Assembly (NCBI RefSeq): GCF_018499875.1
Contig: NZ_JAHBAY010000003.1
Span: forward strand, 434,001-498,000
Reading direction: 5' to 3'
Length of the DNA stretch: 64,000 nt
From: Kineosporia corallincola
GTDB lineage: Bacteria > Actinomycetota > Actinomycetes > Actinomycetales > Kineosporiaceae
The notes under the pieces were generated by a model that was given only the letters and a program-made list of their open reading frames with translations, was not told where the DNA came from and searched no databases. The stretch's first letter is position 1; every line of letters starts with the position of its first letter. Made by a program: the position numbers and the translations under genes. Below, piece by piece: positions 17,033-24,743 of the stretch.

Positions 17033-17860
17033 ATGTCGAAAGAACCCGAACGCTGGCACCTGAGCCACGACGGCCACGAGCACACGGTCGAGATCTCGCC
17101 CGGCACCAGCCGGCGACTGCGCTGGACGAGCGACGGCACCGAGGTGGCCAGCAAGAAGACCTCCGACAACACCGTCGTGCTGGACGGTCACGAGCACGGC
17201 GCGATCCGGCTCAAACTGCCCACGCTCCCCGGCCCGGCCCGCCAGGTCACGCTGTACACGCCCGGTGCCCAGCTGGGGGCGACCGGATCGGCGCACGCCG
17301 GGGTGGGCGGCACCGACTTCGTGCCGGAGGAGGGCAGCCGGGCCGCCCGGCGCGAGACCTGGATCCGCGACCACCCGTACCTCTACACCGCCCGGCGCAC
17401 CGGCACCGCACTCGCCGGGGTGCTCCTGCCGATCGCCCTGATCTGGCTGCTGAAGCGGATCACCTGGCGACCCGACATCAATCTGCCCACGATCGACCTG
17501 CCGCGGATCCCCTGGCCACACATCGACGTCCCGTGGCCCGAGATCAACCTGCCCGACCTGCCGAACCTGCCGAATCTGCCCGACCTCCCGGATCTTCCGG
17601 GCTGGTCGCAGTACGTCTGGCCGGTGCTGCTGGCGTTCGGCGTGGCCCGGGCCGAGCTGCGCCGGCGCCGTCAGCAGGACGAGAAGCGCCGGGCCGCCGC
17701 GCTGGAGGCGCCCGAGCCGAAGCAGGCGAACGACAAGGAGCCGGGGCGCAGCAGGCCGGGCCAGGAACAGCCCGGCGTGGCCAAGCCGGACCGGCCCAAG
17801 GACGACACGAAGACCACTCAGGCGTGCCGGGTGGAGAGCGCGGCGACGAAGCCCTCCTAG
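17033..17860 (+). CDS. two-span membrane protein with periodic Leu-Pro repeat loop
   Basis: A 275-residue protein I do not recognise. The N-terminal ~95 residues are soluble and beta-rich (WHLSHDGHEHTVEISPG, then RLRWTSDGTEV). A membrane span follows at about 122-141 (ALAGVLLPIALIWLLK). Residues 148-190 are a proline-periodic segment: INLPTIDLPRIPWPHIDVPW then INLPDLPNLPNLPDLPDLPG, at the end with Pro at every third position. A second hydrophobic stretch (about 192-206) precedes an Arg/Lys-rich helix and a charged, disordered tail. The repeat therefore sits between two spans. ATG 17033 gives the whole N-domain; the ribosome site is weak. Divergent from TetR, tail to tail with the siderophore-interacting protein gene (4-base overlap). 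Confidence 0.7.
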   Translation: MSKEPERWHLSHDGHEHTVEISPGTSRRLRWTSDGTEVASKKTSDNTVVLDGHEHGAIRLKLPTLPGPARQVTLYTPGAQLGATGSAHAGVGGTDFVPEEGSRAARRETWIRDHPYLYTARRTGTALAGVLLPIALIWLLKRITWRPDINLPTIDLPRIPWPHIDVPWPEINLPDLPNLPNLPDLPDLPGWSQYVWPVLLAFGVARAELRRRRQQDEKRRAAALEAPEPKQANDKEPGRSRPGQEQPGVAKPDRPKDDTKTTQACRVESAATKPS

Positions 17861-18597
17861 CCGAAGGCCTTGTCCGCCATCCAGTAGAACTGCGAGAACT
17901 GGTGCGCCCGGTCCAGGTTCAGCTGGTTCTTCAGCACCGGGCGCAGGGCCTTGACCAGGCCGCGCTCGCCCGCCGCCCAGGCGAAGAGGCCGTCCTGCGG
18001 CTCCAGGGCGGCCACCGCCCGGGCCAGTTCGGCGCCCGGGGTGGCGCCGGGTGTCACCCAGGTCCAGGTCAGGTTCTCCCGCGCGGCCACCGGGAGCAGG
18101 TCGTGGTCGGCATGGCCGTCTTCCAGGAACACCCGCACCGGCGTGGACTCCGGCAGGGCGGGCAGCCAGCTGTTCACCGCCGGCAGCGCGGTGACGTCGC
18201 CGGCCAGCAGCACCGAGCCGATCCGGGGCGGCAGTTTCACCCGGGCCGGGGTGAGGGCGATCTCCAGCTCGTCACCCACCCGCGCGGCCTGGGCCCAGTC
18301 ACCGGCCGGGCCGCTGGCCTCGTGCAGCACGAACTCCACCGTGAACGTGCCGGCCTCCCGGTCCACGGCCACCACGGTGTAGGCGCGCTGGGCCAGGGCC
18401 TCGGGGCCCCTGGCCGGGTTCGGCAGCCAGAAGCGCACCCACAGGGTCGGGAAGACCTCCAGGTCACCGACGAAAGACGGCGCGGAGAAACGGATCCGGC
18501 GGTACCAGACGGTGACGTCGACGATCTCCTCGACCTTCACCGGATGATTGCTGATACCCATCAGGCGCATCACGCCGCGCTGCCAGTTGCCGGCCAT
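17857..18597 (-). CDS. siderophore-interacting protein (FAD-binding ferric-siderophore reductase)
   Basis: A 246-residue cytoplasmic reductase of the SIP (ViuB/YqjH) family that releases iron from imported ferric siderophores by reduction with NAD(P)H. FAD-binding beta-barrel first (VWYRRIRFSAPSF, RAYTVVAVDREAG, FVLHEASGPAGDWAQ), then the SIP C-domain (LLAGDVTALPAV, FAWAAGERGLVKALR) and the terminal YWMADKAFG typical for the family. ATG 18597 with AGGGGA upstream. A consensus-like DtxR/IdeR box is centred about 34 bases before the start, so expression should rise when iron is scarce. No siderophore transporter is adjacent. Confidence 0.92.
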   Translation of the reverse strand: MAGNWQRGVMRLMGISNHPVKVEEIVDVTVWYRRIRFSAPSFVGDLEVFPTLWVRFWLPNPARGPEALAQRAYTVVAVDREAGTFTVEFVLHEASGPAGDWAQAARVGDELEIALTPARVKLPPRIGSVLLAGDVTALPAVNSWLPALPESTPVRVFLEDGHADHDLLPVAARENLTWTWVTPGATPGAELARAVAALEPQDGLFAWAAGERGLVKALRPVLKNQLNLDRAHQFSQFYWMADKAFG

Positions 18598-18621
18598 GAC
18601 CGTCCCCTACCTCAGAATTAG

Positions 18622-18640
18622 TGAGGTAAGGCTTACCAAA
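18622..18640. promoter_or_regulatory. DtxR/IdeR-type iron box (siderophore-interacting protein gene)
   Basis: TGAGGTAAGGCTTACCAAA contains the perfect 13-base palindrome GGTAAGGCTTACC at 18625-18637, the core of actinobacterial iron boxes (consensus TTAGGTTAGSCTAACCTAA). It lies 25 bases upstream of the siderophore-interacting protein start. The same core occurs again at 25877-25889. Confidence 0.82.
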
Positions 18641-18655
18641 CTTACGAGCGGCGGG

Positions 18656-19444
18656 TCAACGGAGGAACTCGCCGACCAGCGGCGCCCAGGCGCTCACCTC
18701 TTCGGGAGTGCGGGCGGGTTCGTGCAGCGTGGCGTTCGGCAGAACCTCGGCCAGCCGCTCCGCCGTGCTCACCGGGTGCCCGGCGTCACCGGCCCAGGGC
18801 AGGATCAGCGTGGGCCGGTCCAGCACCTTCAGGTCGTCGGCCGGCGGCAGGTCGCTCAGCGCGGCGCCGCGCACCACCGAGGGGAACAGGTCGGCGCTGC
18901 CCTGCGGCTCCGTCCGGCCCTGCCGGGCCGCGGGCGGCTGCGGCTGAGCGGCCTGGGCCGCCAGCAGCGCCCGCAGGCCGTGCTTCTCCACCAGCGTGGC
19001 GGCGTCGGCGTAGGCCGCGGCCTGGGCGGCGCGGGTGTCCCAGGCGGTGGGCGGGATCAGCAGCACCAGCCGGCGGAACGCCTCGGGCACGGCGAGCGCC
19101 GCGTGCAGGATCGTGGCCGCGCCCATCGAGGCGCCGATCGCGTCGACCGGTGCCTGCGGGCTGACCTGCGACCGCACGCTCAGCAGGTCGAGCGCCAGAT
19201 GGGCCCAGGTGTAGTGGGTGGGCTCGGGCTCACCGCCGGAGTCGCCGTGGGCCCGGGCGTCGTAACGCACCAGCCGGTGGGTCGACTCCAGGCCGGAGAA
19301 GTCGAAGCCCGTCTCCCGGTCCTGCCCACGGTTGCTGCCCAGGCCGTGCGCCTGGATGACGACCGGGCCGTGCCCGGTCTCGTCGACCGCCAGCCGTGCA
19401 CCGCTGACCTGGACCGTGCTGTGCCTGGTTTCCGTCGTCCTCAC
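18656..19444 (-). CDS. alpha/beta-fold hydrolase
   Basis: A 262-residue hydrolase with HGLGSNRGQD (oxyanion-loop HG), RYDARAHGDSGG after strand 4, and nucleophile elbow GASMGAA (serine about residue 105). The candidate acid is Asp in PWAGDAGHP; the family histidine is less obvious and may be that of TLHEPART near the end, so activity should not be assumed. GTG at 19444. The carboxylesterase gene ends 30 bases upstream on the same strand, making a two-hydrolase operon. Substrate unknown. Confidence 0.82.
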   Translation of the reverse strand: MRTTETRHSTVQVSGARLAVDETGHGPVVIQAHGLGSNRGQDRETGFDFSGLESTHRLVRYDARAHGDSGGEPEPTHYTWAHLALDLLSVRSQVSPQAPVDAIGASMGAATILHAALAVPEAFRRLVLLIPPTAWDTRAAQAAAYADAATLVEKHGLRALLAAQAAQPQPPAARQGRTEPQGSADLFPSVVRGAALSDLPPADDLKVLDRPTLILPWAGDAGHPVSTAERLAEVLPNATLHEPARTPEEVSAWAPLVGEFLR

Positions 19445-19474
19445 CCCATGCGCTCGTCGTCGTCAGGCTACCCG

Positions 19475-20908
19475 TCACCCGAAGCGCCTCACCACCGGAC
19501 GGCCCTGGCTGGTGGCGTCCCAGCCGGGCCGTCCGTCACGGACGAAAGACAGCCAGGTTCCGTGCATCTCGGCGGCCAGGGCGGCCGGGCCGCCGTCCGG
19601 GCCGAGCAGCCCGGTGGGCCCGCGCAGGTCATCGGCGTCCGCCCGGTCGAACCAGAACGGCAGGTCGACGCCATGGGCGGCACCCAGTCTTCCGCCGACA
19701 GCCGTTGAGGGCCAGGCGAACTCGTACTCGTACGTGGCACGCCCGGCCGCGGCGGAGGCGTCGGCCAGGGCCCGGCTGCCGTCCCGGAACGCGGCGTCGG
19801 TGATGATCGTGCTGCGCAGGTCGTCCCAGTCGGCGTCCGGCGCGGCGGAGCGGTGGGCGGCCAGCAGGCCGGTGCCGTCGGCGCCGCCGGGCGAGGCCAG
19901 CGCCGCGGCGGCCAGCGCCTCGGCCTCGGTGGTGGGGACGCCGGTGGGCGCGGTGTAGAGGTTGCCCTCACGCATGCAGGTGCCGATCAGCAGGGGCACG
20001 TCGAGGCCGCCGCCCGCGGCGATCGTGGTGGCGGGCTGCTCGCCCAGCACCGGGGCGAACGGGGCCAGCCCGCCCAGGGGATGGCGCACCCCCGGCAGCC
20101 GCAGGTCCAGCCCGGCGAGCGCGGCCAGGCCGTCGAGCAGGTCGTCGTCCTGGAGCTCACCGAAAGCCTCTACGGTGGGCTCGATTCCGTAGAAGGCCGC
20201 GAGCTGACCGGTGACCAGCCCGGCCTGGGCGGGCAGCAGCCCGCCGAGCCCGCTGCCGCTGGCCACCACCGCCGAGCGGAACAGCCCGGCGAAACGCTCG
20301 TCGGCCAGGGCCGCGGCCACCAGCATCGCCCCGGCCGACTGCCCGGCCAGGGTGACCCGGCCCGGATCGCCGCCGAAACCGGCGATCTCCGAGCGGACCC
20401 AGGTCAGGGCCGCGAGAACGTCGAGCAGGCCCCGGTTCTCGGGGGCGTCCGGCAGGTGCAGCCAGCCCGGCGCGCCGAGTCGGTAGTTCAGCGTCACGCA
20501 CACCACGCCGTCCCGGGCGAAGGTGGCGCCGTCGTAGAGCGAGGCCGCCGACGAGCCGGCCACGAAGGCCCCGCCGTGCACGAAAACCAGGACCGGCAGG
20601 CGCTCCTCGGCGCCGGGCGTCCACACGTTGACGGTCAGCGAGGGCGAGCCCGGCACCCAGCCCGGCCCGAAGAACGGGGTCAGGTCGAGCGAGGCGAACA
20701 GGTCGCCGCGGTGCGGCTGCGGCGGGGTGGGCCCGTATCCGGTGGCGTCGCGCTCGCCCGGCCAGGCCGGGAACGGGACCGGTCCGGCGAATCGGTCGTC
20801 ACCCGAACCATTGGCGGCATAAGGGATCCCGAGGAACGCGCTGACGCCGTCCACGGTCGCCGACTCGACGCCACGAACCGTGCCCGCGCTGGTGCGCACT
20901 GTCGTCAC
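19475..20908 (-). CDS. type B carboxylesterase (COesterase family)
   Basis: A 477-residue esterase without signal peptide. N-terminal TSAGTVRGVE and FLGIPYAA; oxyanion hole VFVHGGAFVAGS; VTLNYRLGAPGWL; nucleophile elbow VTLAGQSAGAMLVA; acid and histidine region with the AAHGVDLPFWF block carrying the likely catalytic His. It hydrolyses carboxylic esters; para-nitrobenzyl-esterase-like members accept many substrates. GTG at 20908 was chosen to start just before VRTSAGTVRG; a GTG 13 codons upstream is possible. Followed by the alpha/beta hydrolase gene after 30 bases; divergent from the beta-lactamase-like gene. Confidence 0.87.
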   Translation of the reverse strand: MTTVRTSAGTVRGVESATVDGVSAFLGIPYAANGSGDDRFAGPVPFPAWPGERDATGYGPTPPQPHRGDLFASLDLTPFFGPGWVPGSPSLTVNVWTPGAEERLPVLVFVHGGAFVAGSSAASLYDGATFARDGVVCVTLNYRLGAPGWLHLPDAPENRGLLDVLAALTWVRSEIAGFGGDPGRVTLAGQSAGAMLVAAALADERFAGLFRSAVVASGSGLGGLLPAQAGLVTGQLAAFYGIEPTVEAFGELQDDDLLDGLAALAGLDLRLPGVRHPLGGLAPFAPVLGEQPATTIAAGGGLDVPLLIGTCMREGNLYTAPTGVPTTEAEALAAAALASPGGADGTGLLAAHRSAAPDADWDDLRSTIITDAAFRDGSRALADASAAAGRATYEYEFAWPSTAVGGRLGAAHGVDLPFWFDRADADDLRGPTGLLGPDGGPAALAAEMHGTWLSFVRDGRPGWDATSQGRPVVRRFG

Positions 20909-20989
20909 GGGTTGTTTGCTACCACGGCATCGCCGCCCCGGCACCACGGCGACGCGGCGGAGAGGGCCCGGGCGTGATCAAATAGGGCA

Positions 20990-22429
20990 ATGACGACCGC
21001 CCAGTCCGTCCCACTCCCCCGCAGCACTCCCTCGCAGAAGGGGGTGGACGCGGCCGGCATCAGCGCCTTCATCGACTCCGTGGCCGAGCGCAGCGGCGTC
21101 GAGCTGCACAGCCTGATGGTGCTGAAGTCGGACAGCGTGGTGGCCGAGGGCTGGTGGGCGCCCTACACCGCGCAGCGCCCGGGCCTGGTCTACTCGATCA
21201 GCAAGACCTTCACCGCCACCGCCCTGGCGTTCGCCGTCGCCGAGGGCCTGGTCGACCTCGACGCCACGGTCCTGTCGTACTTCCCCGAGCTCGACGCCGA
21301 CGTCACCGACCGGCGCGCCCGCGAGATGAAGATCCGGCACGTCGCGGCCATGGCCAGCGGTCACCTGGAAGAGACGCTCGGCGCGGCGGAGCTCGACGAG
21401 ACCGGCAACATCATCCGCGGTTTCCTGCGCATCCCGCCGGACGAGGAGCCGGGCTCGGTGTTCGCCTACAACCAGCCCTGCACCCTGGCCCTGTCGCTGA
21501 TCATCCAGCGCACGTCGGGCAGCGGGCTGCTCGACTACCTGCGGCCCCGGCTGTTCGAGCCGCTGGGCGTGCACGAGCCGATGGGCTGGCTGAAAGACGG
21601 CGAGGACCGCGAGATCGGCTACTCGGGCTTCTTCACCACCACCGAGACGCTGGCCAAGCTCGGCCTGCTCTACCTGAACGGCGGGGTCTGGCAGGGGCGG
21701 CAGGTGCTGCCCGAGGGCTGGGCCGAGCTGGCCTCCCAGGTACACGTGGCCACACCCGACGAGGAGAAGCCGGACTCGGCACGGGGTTACGGCTTCCAGT
21801 TGTGGCGCAGCCGGCACGGTTTCCGGGCCGACGGCGCGTTCGGGCAGTTCGTGCTGGTGCTGCCCGAGCAGGACGCGGTGGTGGCCATCACCTCGCAGTC
21901 GCCCGATACGCAGTCGCTGCTCGACGCGGTCTGGGAGCACCTGGTGCCGGCGTTGCAGAAGAGCGGAACGGTGGACGACGACGAGGCTCTGGCCGCGCGA
22001 CTGGCCGGCCTGAGCCTGCCGCTGGTGACCGAGCGCGGCGAGGCCACGTTCGCCGAGGGTCGCTTCGAGCCGGTCGACGTGGCCCAGGTGTCCAGCATCT
22101 ACGCGGGCACCGGGGCGTCCGAGGCCCGCGACGTGACCGAGCTCGACATCCGCCCCGGCGGCCCGACCGGCTGGGAGCTGGTGATCGGTGACGGCGGGGT
22201 GGACGTGATCGCCTCGCTGGCACCGGCCGGCTGGGTCACCACCGGTGTGGTGGCCACCCAGACCACTCCGGCCCGCGACGGCCGTGAGGGCCTGCGCATC
22301 GACATCGTGTTCCTGGAGACCCCGCACGGTCTGGTGCTGGAGCTCGACACGGTGGGCATGAAGTACGGCGCGGTCTGGGAGACCGACCCGCTGCACCCGC
22401 TGCCGCTGGCCGAGCTACGCCGCCCCTAG
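20990..22429 (+). CDS. serine hydrolase, beta-lactamase class C / esterase EstB-like
   Basis: A 479-residue serine hydrolase without export signal. The Ser-x-x-Lys motif is YSISKTF (Ser69, Lys72), followed by a class C-type fold: EGLVDLDATVLSYFPE, IRHVAAMASGH and the tyrosine region VFAYNQPCT. The RGYGFQLWRS-HGFRADGAFGQ (split) block is the usual C-terminal catalytic-pocket segment. A ~130-residue C-terminal domain follows, probably a beta-barrel lid. Likely an esterase or peptidase rather than a true beta-lactamase. ATG at 20990; last 4 bases overlap tail to tail with the ABC ATPase gene. Confidence 0.87.
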   Translation: MTTAQSVPLPRSTPSQKGVDAAGISAFIDSVAERSGVELHSLMVLKSDSVVAEGWWAPYTAQRPGLVYSISKTFTATALAFAVAEGLVDLDATVLSYFPELDADVTDRRAREMKIRHVAAMASGHLEETLGAAELDETGNIIRGFLRIPPDEEPGSVFAYNQPCTLALSLIIQRTSGSGLLDYLRPRLFEPLGVHEPMGWLKDGEDREIGYSGFFTTTETLAKLGLLYLNGGVWQGRQVLPEGWAELASQVHVATPDEEKPDSARGYGFQLWRSRHGFRADGAFGQFVLVLPEQDAVVAITSQSPDTQSLLDAVWEHLVPALQKSGTVDDDEALAARLAGLSLPLVTERGEATFAEGRFEPVDVAQVSSIYAGTGASEARDVTELDIRPGGPTGWELVIGDGGVDVIASLAPAGWVTTGVVATQTTPARDGREGLRIDIVFLETPHGLVLELDTVGMKYGAVWETDPLHPLPLAELRRP

Positions 22430-23229
22430 GGCCTACCTGTTCGGCGCACCGCACGAGCGGTCCAGCGCCCGTCTTCCCGCCCGACCGCGATCGGGTGCGA
22501 GAACGCGGCGCTGACCAGCTCGCCGGTCAGTACCTCCCCGACCGGCCCGGCGGCCACCAGGCGCCCGTCGCGCAGCAGCGCGGCGTGCGTGGTCGTCGTC
22601 GGCAGTTCTTCCAGATGATGGGTCACCAGCACCGAGGTCAGGCCCGGATGAGTCTGGTCCAGCAGGTCCACGGTGTCGAGCAGCTGCTCGCGGGCGGCCA
22701 GGTCCAGGCCGGTCGAGGGCTCGTCCAGCAGCAGCAGCTCCGGGTCACCGGCCAGGGCCCGGGCGATCAGCGTGCGCCCTCGCTCACCCTGCGACAGCGT
22801 GGGCCACAGGTGCTCGGCCCGGTGCCCCAGCCCGAGCAGTTCCACCAGGTCACCGGCCCGTTTCAGGTCGGCCCGCGAGGGTTCCCAGCGCATCGGCAGC
22901 TCGATCGTGCCGGTGATACCGGTGATCACGACGTCGCGCACGGTCAGCGCCGAGCGCAGCCGGTGCCGCGGGTTCACGTGCCCGATGCGGCGCCGCAGGG
23001 CCGCCAGCTCAACCCGGCCCAGCTGCTCGCCGAGCACCCGCACCACACCCGAGCTCGGGAACGTCTCCGCCCCGAGGAAGCCCAGGACGGTGGACTTGCC
23101 CGCGCCGTTCGGGCCGAGCAGCGCCCAGTGCTCGCCGGACCGGACGGTCAGGTCGATGCCGCGCAGGATCTGCTGGTCGCCGCGGCGGAAGGTCACGGCT
23201 TCCAGTTCCAGTACCGGTTCTTGGCTCAC
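22426..23229 (-). CDS. ABC transporter ATP-binding protein (stand-alone)
   Basis: A 267-residue ATPase: Walker A GPNGAGKST, signature LSQGERGRT, Walker B ELLLLDEPSTGLD and switch His in LVTHHLEELP. Signature LSQGERGR and the 'VNPRHRLRSALTVRDVV' region resemble the ModF/YlmA group of single-domain ATPases of uncertain partner. No permease is encoded nearby, so its transported substrate, if any, is unknown. GTG 23229 was chosen as the residue just before the conserved core SQEPVLELEAV; the ribosome site is weak. Divergent from the riboswitch-controlled exchanger. Confidence 0.82.
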   Translation of the reverse strand: MSQEPVLELEAVTFRRGDQQILRGIDLTVRSGEHWALLGPNGAGKSTVLGFLGAETFPSSGVVRVLGEQLGRVELAALRRRIGHVNPRHRLRSALTVRDVVITGITGTIELPMRWEPSRADLKRAGDLVELLGLGHRAEHLWPTLSQGERGRTLIARALAGDPELLLLDEPSTGLDLAAREQLLDTVDLLDQTHPGLTSVLVTHHLEELPTTTTHAALLRDGRLVAAGPVGEVLTGELVSAAFSHPIAVGREDGRWTARAVRRTGRP

Positions 23230-23277
23230 GGCAGACAATTTAGGCCAGATCCCGGGGGTGACGCAGGCCTCAGCGGA

Positions 23278-23307
23278 TTGTTGCCGTCCGAGACCGCGTG
23301 TTACGGT
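23278..23307 (+). promoter_or_regulatory. possible promoter of the riboswitch transcript
   Basis: TTGTTG at 23278-23283 and TACGGT at 23302-23307 are separated by 18 bases, a plausible housekeeping -35/-10 pair that would start transcription just ahead of the riboswitch. Weak consensus match, based on position. Confidence 0.35.
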
Positions 23308-23318
23308 CGTGGCCATTC

Positions 23319-23463
23319 CGAAGGGGAGTAGCTCCGTCCGGCAGGACGCGGCTGATCGACATACTGGCGCACCGGATTTCGCGGGCGCCCGGTCAGCCAC
23401 CGTGACTCACGGCGAGCGAGACCTTCGGCCAACGCGTGTTGGCCGAAGCGTCTACTTCCCCAG
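23319..23463 (+). promoter_or_regulatory. yybP-ykoY family (Mn2+) riboswitch
   Basis: The aptamer opens with AAGGGGAGTAG (23321-23331) and closes with CTACTTCCCC (ending 23461), which pair as P1. Between them are the conserved blocks GACATACTGG, CCGGTCAG and GCGAGACCTTCGGCC, the last closing a hairpin with GGCCGAAGCGTCTAC. These are the hallmarks of the yybP-ykoY element, established as a Mn2+ sensor. It is directly upstream of the CaCA-type exchanger gene, so that protein is probably a manganese exporter. Confidence 0.87.
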
Positions 23464-23465
23464 GC

Positions 23466-23493
23466 ACTCCCGGTCGGCACCTGACCGAGGAGT
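23466..23493 (+). promoter_or_regulatory. hairpin covering the exchanger's ribosome-binding site
   Basis: ACTCCCGGTC (23466-23475) can pair with GACCGAGGAGT (23483-23493) around a 7-base loop, with a single bulged A. The 3' arm contains GAGGAG, the ribosome site of the ATG at 23499. ACTCCC can also pair with the GGGAGT in the 5' strand of P1. This is the layout of a translational expression platform; which state binds Mn2+ cannot be decided from sequence alone. Confidence 0.6.
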
Positions 23494-23498
23494 TCCCG

Positions 23499-24743
23499 AT
23501 GGGCACCGCTCCCCCGGGCCGCGTCCTGGCCCGTTCCCTCAGCATCTGCGCCGTTTTCGCTCTGCCCGCGGTGGTGATGCGGGCCGGCGGCCTGCACTCC
23601 GGACCCGTGCTGTCGATGGTGGTCTTCGGCACCGCCGTGGTGGCCGCCTCGTTCCTGCTGGCCTGGGCCGCGGAGTCGGCCCAGGTGGACATCTCCGGCG
23701 GCCTGGCCATCGCCGTGCTGGCCCTGATCGCCGTGCTGCCGGAGTACGCGGTGGATCTGTACTACGCCTGGACGGCCGGCTCGAACCCGGACTACGTGCA
23801 GTACGCGGCGGCGAACATGACCGGATCGAACCGGCTGCTGCTCGGGCTGGGCTGGCCGGTGGTGGTGCTGGCGGCCCTGGCCGCCACGAAACGCCTGACC
23901 GGGAAACCGGATTCCGCCCTGCGTCTGGAGCGGGGCAACCGGCTGGAACTGGGGTTCCTGCTCACCGCCGGGGTGGCGGCGTTCTGGATGCCCCTCAGCG
24001 GCGGCATCCAGGTCTGGTTCGGCGTGCTCCTGCTGCTCTGGTTCGTGTTCTACCTGGTGCGCCTGGCCTCCGGCGAGGTGGAGGAACCGCACCTGATCGG
24101 CACCGCGGCGGCGCTCGGTGGCCTGCCGAGGCGACGCCGGCGGATCGTCGTCCCCCTGTTGTTCGTGGTGTCGGCGGCCGTGATCCTGCTGTGCGCCGAG
24201 CCTTTCGCCGAGAGCCTGGTGCAGGCCGGAACCGATATGGGGATCGACCAGTTCTTGCTGGTGCAGTGGCTCGCGCCGCTGTCGAGCGAGGCCCCGGAGT
24301 TCATCATCGCGATCATCTTCGCGAGCCGCGGCAACGGGGCCGACGCGATCGCCACGCTGATCTCGTCGAAGGTGAATCAGTGGACGCTGCTGGTGGGTTC
24401 GCTGCCGATCGTCTACTTCCTGGGTGGTGGCGGAATCACGCTGCACCTGGACGACCGGCAGGTGGAGGAGATGCTCCTGACGGCCACCCAGACGATGATG
24501 GGCGTGGCGATGCTGCTGACCCTGCGCTTCCACCGCTGGTCGGCGTGGGCGCTGCTGGCGCTGTTCGCCGTGCAGTTCCCGATCACCGGCACCGAGGGCA
24601 GGCTGATCCTCTCCGGGGTCTACGCGGCCGTCGCCCTGGCCCTGTTCGCCCACCGTCGGCGGATGATCCCGGCGACCCTCGCCGCGCCCTGGAAACCGCC
24701 TGCGGCGCAGGAGACTACGACGCCCTCTGCCGCCCGGGTGTGA
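23499..24743 (+). CDS. CaCA-family cation exchanger, probable Mn2+ exporter
   Basis: A 414-residue membrane protein with about ten spans in two halves. Each half has an alpha-repeat acid: VLPEYAVDLYYAW (Pro81-Glu82) and LSSEAPEFIIAIIFASRGNG (Pro266-Glu267), the cation-binding sites of Na+/Ca2+ exchanger-type proteins. A cytoplasmic loop with RRRRR lies between the halves. Family members move Ca2+ or other divalent cations out in exchange for H+ or Na+; the upstream Mn2+ riboswitch makes manganese efflux the best guess. ATG 23499 with GAGGAG 7-12 bases before it; upstream start candidates fall inside the riboswitch. The 3' end overlaps the AraC gene by 29 bases, tail to tail. Confidence 0.86.
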   Translation: MGTAPPGRVLARSLSICAVFALPAVVMRAGGLHSGPVLSMVVFGTAVVAASFLLAWAAESAQVDISGGLAIAVLALIAVLPEYAVDLYYAWTAGSNPDYVQYAAANMTGSNRLLLGLGWPVVVLAALAATKRLTGKPDSALRLERGNRLELGFLLTAGVAAFWMPLSGGIQVWFGVLLLLWFVFYLVRLASGEVEEPHLIGTAAALGGLPRRRRRIVVPLLFVVSAAVILLCAEPFAESLVQAGTDMGIDQFLLVQWLAPLSSEAPEFIIAIIFASRGNGADAIATLISSKVNQWTLLVGSLPIVYFLGGGGITLHLDDRQVEEMLLTATQTMMGVAMLLTLRFHRWSAWALLALFAVQFPITGTEGRLILSGVYAAVALALFAHRRRMIPATLAAPWKPPAAQETTTPSAARV

